A stretch of DNA of 64,000 bases from Tausonia pullulans (Eukaryota; Basidiomycota; Tremellomycetes; Cystofilobasidiales; Mrakiaceae): NCBI GenBank assembly GCA_951802195.1, contig OX637622.1:1240001-1304000 (forward strand), in the 5' to 3' direction. Below the pieces are notes generated by a model. That model was not told the DNA's origin. It worked only from the letters and a program-made list of their open reading frames with translations, and ran no database searches. Position numbers and translations under genes: made by a program. Below, piece by piece: positions 23,869 through 36,550 of the stretch (positions within the stretch are counted from its first letter, which is position 1; the number at the start of each line of letters is the position of its first letter).

Positions 23869-26545
23869 TTAGGCGCAAAGGCTCTCAAGGGAGTTGGCAT
23901 ACTCTGAGGATAGTGAGAGTCAGAGAATGCTGTGCGTGCGTGGACTTGAAGACGGGAAAGTCATACTCACGGGTGGGGTTCTGCGGGATCCATCCGAGCT
24001 GAAGTCCACGCTGATACGACCATTCGGCGGCGCCCTCGTTCTCTGCGGGTCCCGGGGGAGGGGAGTTACCTGATCAGTTGACAGGCCGGGCTGACGGCTG
24101 AAGGATGGATCCACTCACTCCAGGTCCACATGATCCATCCATCGGCGGACCGCTCGAACGTCTGGACCTGAGCCTCCCAGAACTGTGATTCCAAGCACGG
24201 GCGCTGCGTCAGATCTTGTGTAGCTTCATCATCGGCGTCGCCGCGTTCAGACTGACCTGGCGAAGGTAGGTCTTGTACTCCTGGGTGAAATTATCACCAT
24301 TTCCAGTATAGTAAGGGCAGTCGCCGCGCTTGGTCGAGCCAGGATAAGATCCGTCGAAACGGGAGCCGATGCCACGGCCGTTCAGGTACTTGGCGCAGTC
24401 AGTGATCTGCAGGAGACGGGGAGGGGGGAGGGGGTCAGGTCAGGAGGCAACTCTGGGCGATTGGCCAAAGAAGGCCCACTGGCACTCACAGCACCCGACC
24501 ACTCCCCGACGACACTAGAATAAAGAACCTTCAATTAGTAAAGCACTCCATGCTTGGTTGAATAGGAACCGACGTACAGCGAGTGGGTGGTTGCCTCGAG
24601 GCCCGACTTGAGGTTGCAGATGGACTGGAGGTGTCCCCGACGGTCGCGGGCAACCTCGTCGTTGGAGAAAACTGTGGGAAGAGAAGAGTTAGGCTTGGAC
24701 GCATGCCGAGGGTAGATGAAAAAGAAGAACGTACTCTCGTACTGTTAAAGGATGAATCGAAGCAGAGCTCAGCGGTGGCATTCAGCGATCAAACAGCTAG
24801 CGAGACTGACGTGGTGGCTGGAGGAAGAAGTGATGAAGGTCAGCGCTTATCCAGGTACTACCCGTTCTTATTTGTACTCACGTATCAATCATGATGTCCT
24901 CGTATCCTCCGCCCTGGAAGCGGCCATTGAAGAAGGCGGGAGCTGAATGAGTAGGAGTGGGTCAGCATCGATGACAGCGGGCAGCATCGTTCATCGACCT
25001 ACACTGGAAAGCATCGTGCATGACAACAAGTAGACCTGACTTGCTAGCGCTGCCCTTGGGGGCCCAGGGGTAGCGAGCGGTGTAGTACCCGTCGTCTGCA
25101 AGGTAAGATATTCAACACAAGCGCATGGTGTCAAAGATTTTCAAAAAGACGGAACGCACTGTAGAAGTTGAGTGTGGTGTCAAGGAGTTGTTGGTTGAGA
25201 AACCCAGCGGGCTCGTTGAGGAGCTGGAGCGCGGTGACGACCTGCCAGTAGTCAGTCTTGCTGAACTCCTCGGCCAGCGTCTGGATGACGGCCTTGGTCC
25301 GGGAGACGTAAGAAGACTGGGTCGCCCACTCGGCTTTGCCAAAGCGGCCAGAGTTGTCGAAGCCCTGTCAGGGGGATAACTAAATCAGGTCAAAGCGGAA
25401 GACCTGCGAAAGAACCAAGGAGCCACGGACGTTTTGCGATCCAGGAGCGCCGTGCCTGGAGAGGGTCTCAGTCAGCGGGATGTCGTAAGATAGACAATGA
25501 AGAAAGATACTAACAGATCGATCATGACCTTGATGCCTGCGTTGCGAGCCCATCCAATGGCCTTGTAGAGGTACGGAAGCTGTAGGACGTCGACCGCGGA
25601 GAGTAGGGTGTCATTTTAGCGTGATTGAGAACCACGGGTCGGAACCGACGTCGGGGGTTTTAACGAACCTGGCCCTGGATATAAGCTGATGAAGAGGATT
25701 GGAGGAGTTGAGCAATGAGCTTTCTCCAACCGTCTGAAACTATGTCATGACTTACGAGCATCTACTTCAAAGGCCCAATAACCGATCGGGATGCGGACGT
25801 GGTTCAGACCAGCATCCCTGATCCTGTATGGGCGAAGGCGTGATCCGTGTCAGCCGCGGACGATGCATTCACTCCGCTGCTCGAACATGCAAACGGACTT
25901 GTAGAAGTCGTCTTGGGTGATAAAAGTGTCCCAGTGGTTCTTGAGCGCAGCCTCAGCCGTCGCGCGGGTCTGGAGCTGGCCAAAGGTGTACTCGTCGACG
26001 ATGGCGCTGTTGCCCGTCTTGTCGACTGAAGATCAAAGTCAGAGTCGGCAAGGGGCCCGAAGACGATCTCATCACATGCACGAACAAAGGGAAGGCGTGA
26101 TCCATGGCCTGAGGAAGTCATCGAGATGAAAGGGAAGGGGTCAACAACCACGATCGAGGGCAGACTTGGATTTCGCTGCCTCGGGTCTTCGTCCATGACG
26201 GCCTCCCCTGGCTCCGACCCGACTCACTCAAGAACGAGCCAGCCACCCTAAGAGAGAAATAGAGACTGTCAGAGGGGATAGCTGATTCCTAATATTTGAG
26301 TACGCACAAGGTTGACACCACGGATCTGGAGCAATCACGGCAATCAGCGAGGGAGGACAATCGACATACGTAGGAGGACGCCTACCGACCTTCTGCGAGA
26401 CATAGGGCCACCCGAGGTTGACAGCCCGCTTCTCGCCTGGCGGTGAGGCCTGACGAGCAGGGTGTGAGCGGCGTTCGTGGGTAGAGGCGGCCGATGCTCC
26501 AGACCCGACCAGGCAGAGGAGTGCGAAGGCTTGGAGAGGCAACAT
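23869..26545 (-). CDS. Exo-beta-1,3-glucanase, GH5 (Exg1-like)
   Basis: A secreted glucan 1,3-beta-glucosidase acting on cell-wall glucan. Signal peptide MLPLQAFALLCLVGSGASA, then a propeptide with a Kex2-type Lys-Arg (PPGEKR) before 'AVNLGWP'. Family motifs in order are IRGVNL, 'GWLVLE', 'DEYTFGQLQ', 'ALKNHWDTFITQDDF', 'GLNHVRIPIGYWAFE', 'GIKVMIDLHGAPGSQN', 'LQLLNEPAGF' (acid/base Glu), 'VVGEWSGAVTDCAKYLNG' (nucleophile Glu) and 'DGWIMWTWKTE'. Both catalytic glutamates are present, so the enzyme looks active. The end (EYANSLESLCA) is at TAA 23869-23871, after an intron. A dozen or so short introns; not all junctions placed. Convergent with the DUF1593 gene, 220 bp apart. Confidence 0.9.
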
Positions 26546-27405
26546 AGTGCGAGGTTGACAGGAAGAGTGAGAGATCCAAGAAGTGGGCCAGAGATAAAGA
26601 AAAGATTAACGCCGGCGGAGAATGAGGGGAGAGACGGTAGTTCGGAGAGAGGGGGAGAGAAGGGGAAATAGTTGATGGGAGGTTAAAGGGGCGAGGGGAG
26701 GGGAACAACAACAAGAACAACAAGAACCGATGACGAGAAAGGGGAAGGGGTCCGGCCTATTGCACGCGCTTGTCTTCCTTTCGAGCTAGCCAGTCTCATT
26801 AGACCCCTCGTTTCGTACCAAACTTAGGCTCAAGCGGTGGAAAGAGAGGTCAATGGCACACGCATCTTTGCCAGACTCTCCGGGTTTGAGATGGGCATCC
26901 AGGACCATCAGCGATAGTCCTGACTGACCCGGAAAAGGGCGGGAGCGCGAGAGGAAAAGCTGATAGGCCGAGATGGCGCGCGGGACCAACACGGCGATTC
27001 ATGGGCTGCGCGTGGGAGGTGCAAGAGTGTGAATGGGAGACATCAACTCAGTCCCCCTTTGCCCAAAGCATCCGCAACTCCCACGGTACCTGAAGTTTAG
27101 GAAGACGAACCCATGGTATTTGTGAGATCTCCCGTCATACATCAAGAACTGCCTGTGAGCATGGAACATCGTCGATTGTGTCCCTGTAGGACTCTGGACG
27201 AGGCCACATCGGGAGCAAGAACCTCCACCAAAATCAGGGCTACCTCATGCACGTCCTCACACCCCCTTTGTCCTCAGAAAATAATATTGGGTCTGGTTGT
27301 GGCTCAACCCCCTCGCTCGCTGGACAAACAAAAAAAATGGGCCTCGGCGTTGGCAATCAGGTTTCGCTGCGTGCTCAATATGGGCAAATCATGACCTAAG
27401 TTCCA
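26546..27405. other. Promoter region of the GH5 gene and 3' flank of the F-box gene
   Basis: About 860 bp. Purine-rich just upstream of the GH5 ATG on the plus strand, so pyrimidine-rich on the GH5 sense strand. An A-run sits at 27331-27338. No gene seen. Confidence 0.4.
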
Positions 27406-29520
27406 TCATGGATCCCTTACTGCCGTTCTCAAACTCGGCCGAATTCCTCTGCCCTTCCCTCTGCTTGGTCTCCTCCTCTCCCTTCCCCCGTTCGAGCCCA
27501 CTCCCTCTCCTCTGAGTGAGTTGGCCTCAACTTCTACCGCAAGCGTCGTCGGGGCAGCTTCCTCCATCTCCCCGTTGTCCTCGCCAAGCTCCCCTTCCTC
27601 CTCGTCGTCGTCGTCCTCGTCCTCGTCGCTAACATCCTCCGCACCAGGCTCAATTCCCATCTCGAAGACCTCCTTCTTCCACCGCGTGGCCAATGCCTCC
27701 CTCTCCACCTCGAGTTCTGCCAGTAACTGAGAGATCTCTGTATCGGTCCAACGCTCTATCAGCTCCACAAATGGTGCTCCCACCGACAGCATCCATCCAC
27801 ACCACTCACTCGTCAGCTGCTCCCCCCTCGGATACCTCACCGCCCCCCACACCTTCTCCCTATCCGTCAGCTTTGAACATTCATGCCACCTCGTTCTAAA
27901 CGCATGCTCCCCCGGCTCGCCCCTCAATCGCATCACATCGTCCCGCATGTCGAGCAGGCGAGCGCAAAGCCTTGCGTACTCCGACTGGAGCTCGATCGTC
28001 TCGGTTGAGTGGTCGAGGTGAAGTCGGAGGAAGGCCAGGTTGAGATAGGCGACGGCATGCGAGCAGAAGGGCGTCTCGGTGGGTTCGGGGAAGCCTGGAA
28101 GGGGCAGGGCTTGTCAACACAAGACACAACGCACGATCAGACGGAGCAACAAGGAAGCGAGAAGGAGAGGCAGTCAAGTCCGGGCGCCGCGGCCACCAGA
28201 GAAGGGCGGAGTAAGCGCGGTCGGTGGGTGAGACTTGCAAGGAGAGGCACGCGTGCGATGTCTTCCCCAGAAATGATGATCGGGTCGAATCATCGATTGC
28301 GTACCTGAGACGAGGAACCTGCTCCAGATGGGACCTTCAATGAGCGCCAATCTCCGTCTGGTATGAAATGATAAGGGAATGAGAGAAGGAAACGACGAGA
28401 GAAGAGCTGGGCGTCAGCAACAAGTAGGTAGACGAGCCAGCGGGACTTTCGCGACCAGACCGGAAGAAAGCGAGTGGCATCAACGAAAGAAGCAAGTCGA
28501 CCGCGGCCGCTAACAACTAAACGCAAGCCAGCACGCATCCAAACCGCTCTGTTCCGTCCGTTCATCCCCTTGCTTACTCACGAGTCGGGGAAGATCCAGG
28601 CGCGCGGTCGGAGTCGTGAGAAGAGGGCCGCGAGGTGCCGCTTCGAGTTGTCGTCTGGGGCGACCTCATAGATGGGTGTGCTCAAGATAGGCCCCGTCGG
28701 TGGTGGTGGCTCTAGTGGAGGTGTTGCCAAAAGTTGTCTCGACGACAACGACGGGGTCGCGGGACTGTCGCCGCCTACTCCTCCTGTTTCTTCTGCGAGT
28801 GGAGGCGGCAGCGCCGATGCGTGTCGCCGCCGCGAGAGCTTCAGGTACAAGGCCGTCGCGAGGACGTCGCATGACGGGAAGACCTCGAGCTTGAGGTATC
28901 GTGTGTTGTCAAAGGAGAGGGCTTGAGAAACTCGACAGGATCGCTCGTCGTCGCTGGCCTGGGAGAGCAGAAACGACCACGGGTGAACGTGACGTCAGAA
29001 ACGACAACGCTTAATGACGCCCGCTCTCGCGTCGAGGGCAAGAGGGGGAGACAGAAAGAGAGAGCACGGGCACCTCCGGGGTCCTGAACTGGGCGTACTG
29101 CTCCTGGCGGGAGATGGTGATCTCGCCCCAGAGGAGCCGGCCCGCGATGGGGAGCGTCCCGGAGGAGACACCGCACCAGGCGGCTAGGGCGGGTGACGAG
29201 TCGGCCTCCTGGATTATAAGGTGGAGAAGCTCAGGCGGCAGGCGCGAGGCGAGGGGTGTCATCTCTGCGTCCTCCAGCGGCGGTGTTGGGCGTATGCTCG
29301 TGGGCATGAGGGAGAGGAAGAGGAAAGGAGGAGTTGGCGGTGCTGATGGAGGAAGGGTGATGTCCATGGACGTTGGGCGAGAGGAGCGAGCGAAATGATA
29401 TGCCGGCAGGCCCCCGGGGTTGGCCGAGGCGAGGGATGGACTTGTTCTCGCTTCCCTCCCTCCTCTTTCGTCGCTCTCTCTTGCGGGCCGCCCCTCATCC
29501 TCAGGCGAGAAACCAGACAA
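27406..29520 (-). CDS. F-box-like protein
   Basis: The N-terminal exon carries 'SRLPPELLHLIIQEADSS' followed by LAAWCGVSS and 'GRLLWGEITISRQ', an F-box-like helix set, so the protein is likely an SCF adaptor or a related fungal protein (inference). Later exons read 'TRYLKLEVFPSCDVLATALY', 'HLAALFSRLRPRAWIFPDS', 'RLALIEGPIWSRFLVS' and 'FCSHAVAYLNLAFLRLHLDH'. The last exon has an acidic run near 27590-27640 and a basic end (RGKGRGIRPSLRTAVRDP). Length is near 500 residues. Start 29520 or 29368; both are in frame. No substrate-binding repeats recognised. Confidence 0.68.
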
Positions 29521-30171
29521 AGCAGGGCCGTATAACAGAGGACAGAGCTGAGCGCCGCGGCACAGCGCGACCTGAGAGACCCTGAGTCGAGAAGCAAGCC
29601 GGTGGAGGTGGCCATGACAGGCGCTGCACGAGGGAGACAGATGACAGAACGCGTCCAGCTAGTCATCAACACTGCCCTTCTTTGCTTGACGACAGCAACG
29701 AGGGTCTCCCGGCTTCCAGCACCTCCGGGCCGTCGTCAACTCAAGGAACAGGTTGAAGGAGAAAGAATGAGCGGAGATCGAGAGAATGTCCCAGCTCGTC
29801 GGATGTCCGCCCGATTGCAGGGGTCTGCAGCGGGGAGCCCTGAGTCAAGCAGGCCATCGACAGACCAGCCCGGACTTTTCTCTCTCCCTTCGGACGCAGA
29901 AACTCGATGCTTCCTCTCAGGGAGATACCCGTCGGGGAAGACCTACTCAGGAGCCAAGCCTTACGTTTGGCGAGCGAAAAAGGGAGAGATGAGATGGTGG
30001 TCTTCGGCCGATGGCATCGATGGCGCAACGTGGCACAGTGACAAGCAGCGAGCGAGGCGGGTGAGGTCGCGCCGAGACCATCTCTCTATCTCCCTCTCCT
30101 TCTGACCCTCAACCACCACAACCCCCCACCCAACCCGTCTTCCTTCCCACCCCACCCAACAAGCACCCACC
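29521..30171. other. Divergent promoter region, F-box / acidic-repeat gene
   Basis: About 650 bp. The last 80 bp before 30172 are C/A-rich with CACCC and CAACC strings, a common fungal leader type. No coding signal. Confidence 0.4.
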
Positions 30172-31095
30172 ATGCCGAACTTCCCCATGAACGAGGACTC
30201 GGAGGTCGAGGGCAACTACGAGCAAGAGGCCCAATTCCCCGCCGCTGCGTCATACGTGCCCCAGAACAGCGAGTCCGAGAGTGAGAGCCCCTACACGCCC
30301 GAGGTCCGCGCCGAGCTCGAAGGCGCGCCCGCCATTGCCCGAGGACGCCAGGGTCCGAAGTTCGCGAGCACGACTACCGGTTACGACTCAGGCGACGAGG
30401 GACCTCTCCCGACGAAGCCCTACACCCGGACTCGCTCACGCACCCCTCGTGGGGCGACCTCCCGCTCCCGCTCGAGGGCTCGCACCGCGCTCCCCATCAA
30501 CTCGGAGAGCGAAGACGGAGCCGCCCTCTCCGGTGGCGACCAGCCTCTGGCCGCGACCGAGCGCACCTCGAAGATCCCGCTCAACGAGGGCTCTGACACC
30601 GACAGCGATGTCGCCCCGCCTCTCCAGACATTTGACCGTGCCGGCCGCCACTCAGCGAGGAAGACCGCCCGAACGAGCAGGTCGAGGTCCAGGGGACGTG
30701 TCCCTGTCGTTGAGGCCCCGTGAGTCCATGATGGAGATGACAGTGAGGGGATAGGGTTGTGTCCGGTCGCAGTTGTCCCCCCCCCCCCCCCATCATCCCT
30801 TGCTTTTCGCCTTTTCCCCTGGTACTGCGTGGCAAAGTGCAGATATCCGAGCTGACTTTCCTACTCTCGCTTGCTCTTGCATCTAGTCTCAACTCGGGCT
30901 CCGAGAGCGACGGCTTCGATGTCCCCGTCTCGAGCGACAAGGAAAAGTACCAAACGAGGTCCGGTCGGATTGATGTCCCGATGGTGCGTCGCCCTCCGGC
31001 CAGCTCGGCGCCGTCACTTTGTTGCCTCGTCTCATCGCTCACCTATATTCGCAACTTCCACCCCGCAGAACTCTGAGAGCGAGACTGGCTTCTAG
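30172..31095 (+). CDS. Disordered acidic/SR-rich protein with six PxN-acidic motifs
   Basis: Three exons (30172-30719, 30887-30983, 31069-31095) sum to 672 nt, 223 residues plus stop. The protein is low complexity: acidic Ser/Glu patches alternate with Arg/Ser blocks ('TRTRSRTPRG', 'TSRSRSRGR'). A short unit recurs six times: PMNEDSEVEG, PQNSESESES, PINSESEDGA, PLNEGSDTDS, PLNSGSESDG and PMNSESETGF. P-x-N is invariant and is followed by casein-kinase-2-type acidic serines. The fifth copy is built across an intron and the sixth is the whole last exon plus PM, with the protein ending on it. I recognise no family; a nuclear or RNA-linked role is only a guess from the SR content. Confidence 0.72.
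30777..30791 (+). repeat. Poly-C run in intron
   Basis: Fifteen C in a row inside intron 1 of the acidic-repeat gene. Length is probably polymorphic. Confidence 0.85.
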
Positions 31096-31795
31096 ACGGC
31101 CCTAGCTCCACTCAAGCCGTGCTCTCTCTGCCCTTGAAATGATACAACTTTTATGGGTGCATGGTCATCTTCTTATCACACTCACTCACGCCAGTCAGGC
31201 TCTGGCCGATAAGCCTCGTCTCGATCCAATTCGACATGGAGTAGGAGCTGGTCCCTGGCCCCGCAGACCTCGTCAGGATCATCTCTGCCGAAGCTCGCGA
31301 GCTCTCAGTCGTCACATATTATTTTGGGCGCTTGCGTTTATTGTCGGTGACGACAGCGTTCGTTCAGTTCGCCAGTCATAAGCAATTCAGTGCCAAGGCG
31401 ACTCTGCATCGAAAGTAATCCCGTCGTCGAAACCGACATGTCCTGTCTGTCTGACTGTCTAGTGGTCTCGCCTCCTTGCTCTCTGAGGGGCGCGCCTCGT
31501 GGGAGGTAGCCGATCTTGCCCTGCATACCCGTTGCTCCTACGGCCTTGACTCAGGCCTCTCTCCCTGTAATGTTTTCCGGCTTTGTGGCCCCGAGACCGA
31601 ACAGATTGGCTCCCCTCTCTTCTCTACCCTTGGCGGCCTCACTTCAGCATTGAGGAAAAAAAACAACGGCGCAGGCGAGGGAGTCATGGTCCGCATGGCT
31701 CGGGGGCAAGTTTGGACAGAGTCGACCAGGAGCGAGACGCGAAGCCAGCCCTCTCTCTTCTTCAACGCCCATCTTCCCTACCCTATCGCATTGAG
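31096..31795. other. Intergenic region upstream of AMP deaminase
   Basis: About 700 bp, holding the 3' flank of the acidic-repeat gene and the AMP deaminase promoter. No gene seen. Confidence 0.4.
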
Positions 31796-34700
31796 ATGTG
31801 CTCCTCCCACCGCCCTGCCAGCCATCGCTCCGACCCGGACGACTCAGGCGTCAACTCGCCTAGGGACTTCTCCCGCGAGGCCTCGCCCGAGCGCGTCTCG
31901 TCGTCGATGGTCTCGTCGTCGACCTTCACCTATGAGGAGGAACACCGTCTCCGCGACGTGCGTTGAGCTGCTGTCTCCCATGCTGCATCGCAGTGCTCTG
32001 TCTGACCACGCGTTTGTACACAAAACCTAGGCGGACAACCATTTCTTTGCGATGCAAAACCACAAGGTTGGCTCGTTGTCCTCGCCCCTCCTCGCGCCGC
32101 ACCCGGTCCTCCCGCCGTCAGCTGCCCTTTCCCTCAGCCTCGCCGCCGCCTCGAGCTCATCCACGCACCCAGAGCATATCGATGCCGATGAGCTCGATCT
32201 TGAGGAGGAAGCCGACGAGAGGGCCCTCAAGGACCAGCTTCGCGTCCAGTATGACGCGCCCAAGAACCTCGCGCCTGCCGCCGTGGCAGCGGGCGTCTCG
32301 GGCGGGACAACTGCCGCCTCCACCCCTTCCCCTGCTTCTGCTGCTCCCTCGCCCACCGCCGCCGGACAGAGGCAGGGCAACTCGGCCGAGAAGCCGGAGC
32401 AACCCGACCGGGGTCACTCGATGCACGAAGGCATTGCCTCTGAGCTCGAGGCACTCTAGTCAGTCGTCGACTGGGCACGAAGTGTGATCGACCGCTGACC
32501 GCGTGTCTTCCCACTCATATCGCGCGCTTCCGCGCGTACCCCGCCACCTTCGCTTTCGTCTTCGCAGCAACTCGTTCCAGAAATGCCTCGATCTCCGCGA
32601 CAAGTACATGTCAATCTCCCTCCAGAGGCTCGGAGATAACCCTCGTGACTACGACTCTCACTTCTCGGGCTTCACCCCGGAGACCGCCCAGGTGAGTGTG
32701 ACCGTGGCGTCGCGTCGCGTCGTCCAGGGATCTGACCCTCGGCCTTCTTTTCTATGTGATGCCTCCCAGTACGCCGATGTCCAGTCTCTTAAGCCGCCCC
32801 AGGCTCACCTCGTCGAACCTCTCCCGGCATCGTCGTCCAAGCCCTGGAAGATCTATCCTGCGCCCCCTCCTCCTCACTGGCACTGGACCCAAAGCGCCGC
32901 AGGCGAGCACGCCCTCGATAAGGATGAGGAGTTCGCCAAGGAGGACTGCGAGATCCCGGGCCCGGCGGCCAAGGGCAAGGAGGTCCAGAGGACCTTCGAG
33001 CTCGGGGATGACGGCGTGTACAACGTCTTCGAGTCTCAAGGTGAGCGCTCTCACTCTCTTTCTGATCTGCTTTTTTCGTGTCCTCATCCACTCCTCTCAT
33101 TCAGACTCCTCCAAGAAGGCCATGGCCGACTTCCCCACCCTCAGGGAATACTTCATCGACCTCGAGTACATCCTCTCGGTCTGCTCCGATGGCCCAGCCA
33201 AGTCGTTTGCCTTCCGGCGACTCAAATACCTTGCGAGCAAGTGGAACCTCTACACGCTCCTCAATGAATATCAGGAACTCGCCGGTGCGTTGATGTCCCT
33301 CCTTTATTTTCGCTCTAGGCCTCACTCCCTGACCATTTCCACCCTCTCTACGACAGACATGAAGCGTGTCCCCCACCGTGACTTCTACAACGTTCGCAAG
33401 GTCGACACCCACATTCACCACTCAGCCTCAATGAACCAGAAGCATCTCCTCCGGTTTATCAAGTCCAAGATGAAAAAGGCTCCCAATGAGATCGTCTGTC
33501 AGCGCGACGGCCAGGAGCTCACGCTCGATCAGGTCTTTGAGTCGCTTGGCTTCAGTGCATACGAGCTCTCAATCGACACGCTCGACATGCATGTGGGTGG
33601 ATGCACCTTCTGATAAGAGTGTGAGATGACACTGACACATCCTTGCATTCGTCTTTAGGCTCACGGAGACTACCATCGTGCGTTGACCTAGCTGGACGAG
33701 ATCTTTAAGCCTGAGACTGACTGACTCAACGTCTACATTTACAGGCTTTGACAAGTTCAACCTGAAAGTGAGTAGGGAAGAGCCACGCGCCACCCACCCA
33801 CTTAGGCGATCAAGGACTGATCCGTCTCCCCCTTCCTCCTGTCACCAGTACAATCCCACCGGATCTTCCCGTCTCCGTGAAATCTTCTTGAAGACGGACA
33901 ACTACATCGAGGGGCGCTACCTCGCCGAGCTCACCAAGGGTTCGTCCAGTCCTTCCCAAGATGGGTGAACTGATTGCTGACTCAACGACGCATGCAGAGC
34001 TCATGAGCGATCTCGAGCAGAGCAAGTATCAGAACTGCGAGTGGAGAATTTCGATCTATGGACGAAATGTCAATGAGTGGGACAAGCTTGCCAAGTGGGT
34101 CATCAACAACAAGCTCGTCTCGCACAACATCCGCTGGCTCGTCCAGGTCCCCCGACTGTACGACATCTACAAGTCCGGCGGACTGATCTCCAACTTCCAG
34201 GATATCATCCGGAGTGAGTTGTCTCGTCGTAACTCATGTTGCTCATCACAACGGTCTAATCACGCCTCTCTCTAGACCTCTTCCAGCCGCTCTTCGAGGT
34301 CACCCAGGACCCGAGCTCGCACCCTGAGCTGCACATATTCCTTCAGCGTGTCATCGGCTTTGACTCTGTCGACGATGAGTCTAAGCCCGAGCGGAGGACG
34401 TACAAAAAGTTCCCGAACGCCAAGAGCTGGAATGTCAAGGATAGCCCACCGTATAGTTACTGGTGCGTCGTCCTCCCTCTCCCAATCACGCAGAGCTTTC
34501 ATTGATATATCCCTCTCCAGGATCTACTATATGTGGGTCAACATCTCGAGCCTCAACGCCTGGCGCAAGGACCGAGGATTCAATACCTTCGTCCTCCGCC
34601 CCCACTGCGGAGAGGCCGGTGACCCGGATCACTTGTCGGCAGCCTTCCTCGGAGCGCACTCTATCTCGCACGGCATCCTTCTTCGCAAGGTTCCTGTCAT

Positions 34701-35878
34701 GCAGTACCTGTGAGTCTGCCGTTCTAGCTATTCGCGCTCGGTGCGATGAACCTCACACGCGACTTTCAACCGTACCAGGTTCTATCTCAAGCAAATCGGC
34801 CTGGCCATGAGTCCGCTGAGCAACAACGCCCTCTTCCTGACTTATGACCGCAACCCGTTCGTCCCGACCTTCGTTCACGACTCATCTTGTCTCTTCTAAC
34901 GCACTAACGCCCGGCACGGTCGCATCAGGATCAAGGACTACTTCCGGATCGGCATGAACGTCAGCTTGTCGACGGACGACCCTCTCCAGGTTTGTCTCTC
35001 GGCCTATTGCCATCTAGAGAGCCAGCAGCTTATTATTGTTTCTCCAGTTCCACTTCACCAAGGAGCCTCTCCTCGAGGAGTACTCGTGCGCCGCCCAGAT
35101 CTACAAGTTCACGCCTGCCGACATGTGCGAGCTTGCCCGCAATTCGGTCCTTCAATCTGGCTGGGAGATGCAGGTCAAGCGCCACTGGCTCGGTGAGCAC
35201 TGGTATGTGCCCGGCGTCGGCGGTAACGACATCAACAAGGTGAGTCTAAGTGCCTGCGTTCTTTTTTTGGCTTCCCTAACTGACGTTCTCTCGCTTCAGA
35301 CGAACGTCCCCAACATTCGTCTCGAGTACCGCAATTCGACTCTTCTTGAGGAGCTCGCCCTCATCGGAAGGCGCCATGCCTCGATCCACTTCGGCACCTC
35401 CCCCGAGAGCCAAAAGGTCAACGGCCAGCACGTCGCCTCCGCTTTCTCTTCCACCAGCGGAGGTGTCGGCGCAACCCCTGCGCCTCCTCTCTCGCCCAAC
35501 GTCGTGGTCGGCAAACGGCCCCTCATGGGCACCAAGAACAGCGACCTCGGCGCCGCAGCGATGCAGGACGCCGCGCTCCACACGTCGACCTCCGTCTCGC
35601 CGCAGAAATCGATGTCCCTCGCGGACCAGCAGCAGCAGCAGCAGCCGTCCGTCTCGCCGACTGCGAAGCCTCTAGCTGCGGGCGTAATCTCCTCGGCGGG
35701 CATCGAGCTCAACAGCGCCGCCGCGTCGGGACTGACGTTCCCGAAGATTGCAGTCCCTGCCGCTGGGCTTGGGGGCGCGAGCCTGATGGATGAACGGAGG
35801 GCCGAGAGGGAGAAGCAGCTCCAACAGCAGCAGAAGCAACAGTTCCTTTCTCAGCAGCAGCAGGAGCAGCAGCAGTAG
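31796..35878 (+). CDS. AMD1: AMP deaminase
   Basis: Converts AMP to IMP in the purine nucleotide cycle. ATG at 31796 starts a Ser-rich disordered leader, then '[20 protein letters not shown]', '[18 protein letters not shown]' and '[20 protein letters not shown]', whose HxH binds zinc. '[19 protein letters not shown]', '[14 protein letters not shown]' (catalytic Glu and zinc His), '[12 protein letters not shown]', 'PLSNNALF' and '[19 protein letters not shown]' (zinc Asp) complete the active site. All key residues are present. The conserved core ends near 35400; the last ~150 residues are Ser/Ala-rich and finish in a glutamine-rich tail (about 35815-35875). Exons of 19 nt (33659-33677) and 23 nt (33745-33767) encode 'AHGDYH' and 'FDKFNLK'. 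Confidence 0.93.
33659..33767 (+). other. Two consecutive mini-exons in AMP deaminase
   Basis: Exon 33659-33677 (19 nt) and exon 33745-33767 (23 nt) are separated by a 67-bp intron. Together they give DMHAHGDYHRFDKFNLKYNP, matching the order known from other AMP deaminases (TLDVHA... HRFDKFN). Confidence 0.85.
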
Positions 35879-36550
35879 GGCGACGGGAAGGAGGGAGGGC
35901 GCTGAGAAAGCGCGAGCACAGAGAGGAGGGGTTGGGTCTTCTAGGGACGCTTGGCTTTTGTATGGACATGCACTCTCATGGGTAGAGACTGAGAACCCTT
36001 CTTGGCCGGTTTTAGTCTTGCGGGATGAGTTGCCCCTGAAATATGACGAATAGAACACTGGGTCGCGTGTGGTCAATGTCTTTCGAAAAGCCAAGACCTG
36101 GTCCGAACACGAGCGTCAGATCTGAGTTAAAGGCGAGGTAGGGGGACCTTTGTCTGGACAAAGGTTGGGGCTAACAAATGCAAAACTGGCCCGAGGTAAG
36201 AGAGAGGCGAGACAGCGTGCATATCTGGTGATGGAGGACGCGCAGTAATGTCAAGGAAACTCAGGCGATAAACTTAGTGTCGACGAATGACCGGCGGGTC
36301 ATCCGGAAGACGAGCCCGGCGAGGAGGAAAACAACCATGCGGAGCTCGCGTGGACATCAAACATTGCGGATCCCCGGAGATGAGGGGGGATGACGTCCCT
36401 GGCCGGCGGAGGTATTGCGTTTAGTCTGACACGGAACAGGACCAGCTCGAGCAGAGAACACAGGGGGGGGGCTTGCTTTCTCACTCTCTCCGAGCACCAT
36501 TACTTCTACCAAGCACCCTTTGAGTGTCACCATCCTCTTCTCTGAACAGC
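35879..36550. other. Intergenic region upstream of ATG26
   Basis: About 670 bp with AMP deaminase 3' flank and ATG26 promoter. A G-run sits at about 36461-36470. No gene seen. Confidence 0.4.

Noticed and set aside
34990-35050. A longer AMP deaminase frame through 34992-35243
   Set aside because: Shadow frame across an intron; the spliced frame [19 protein letters not shown] is the conserved one.
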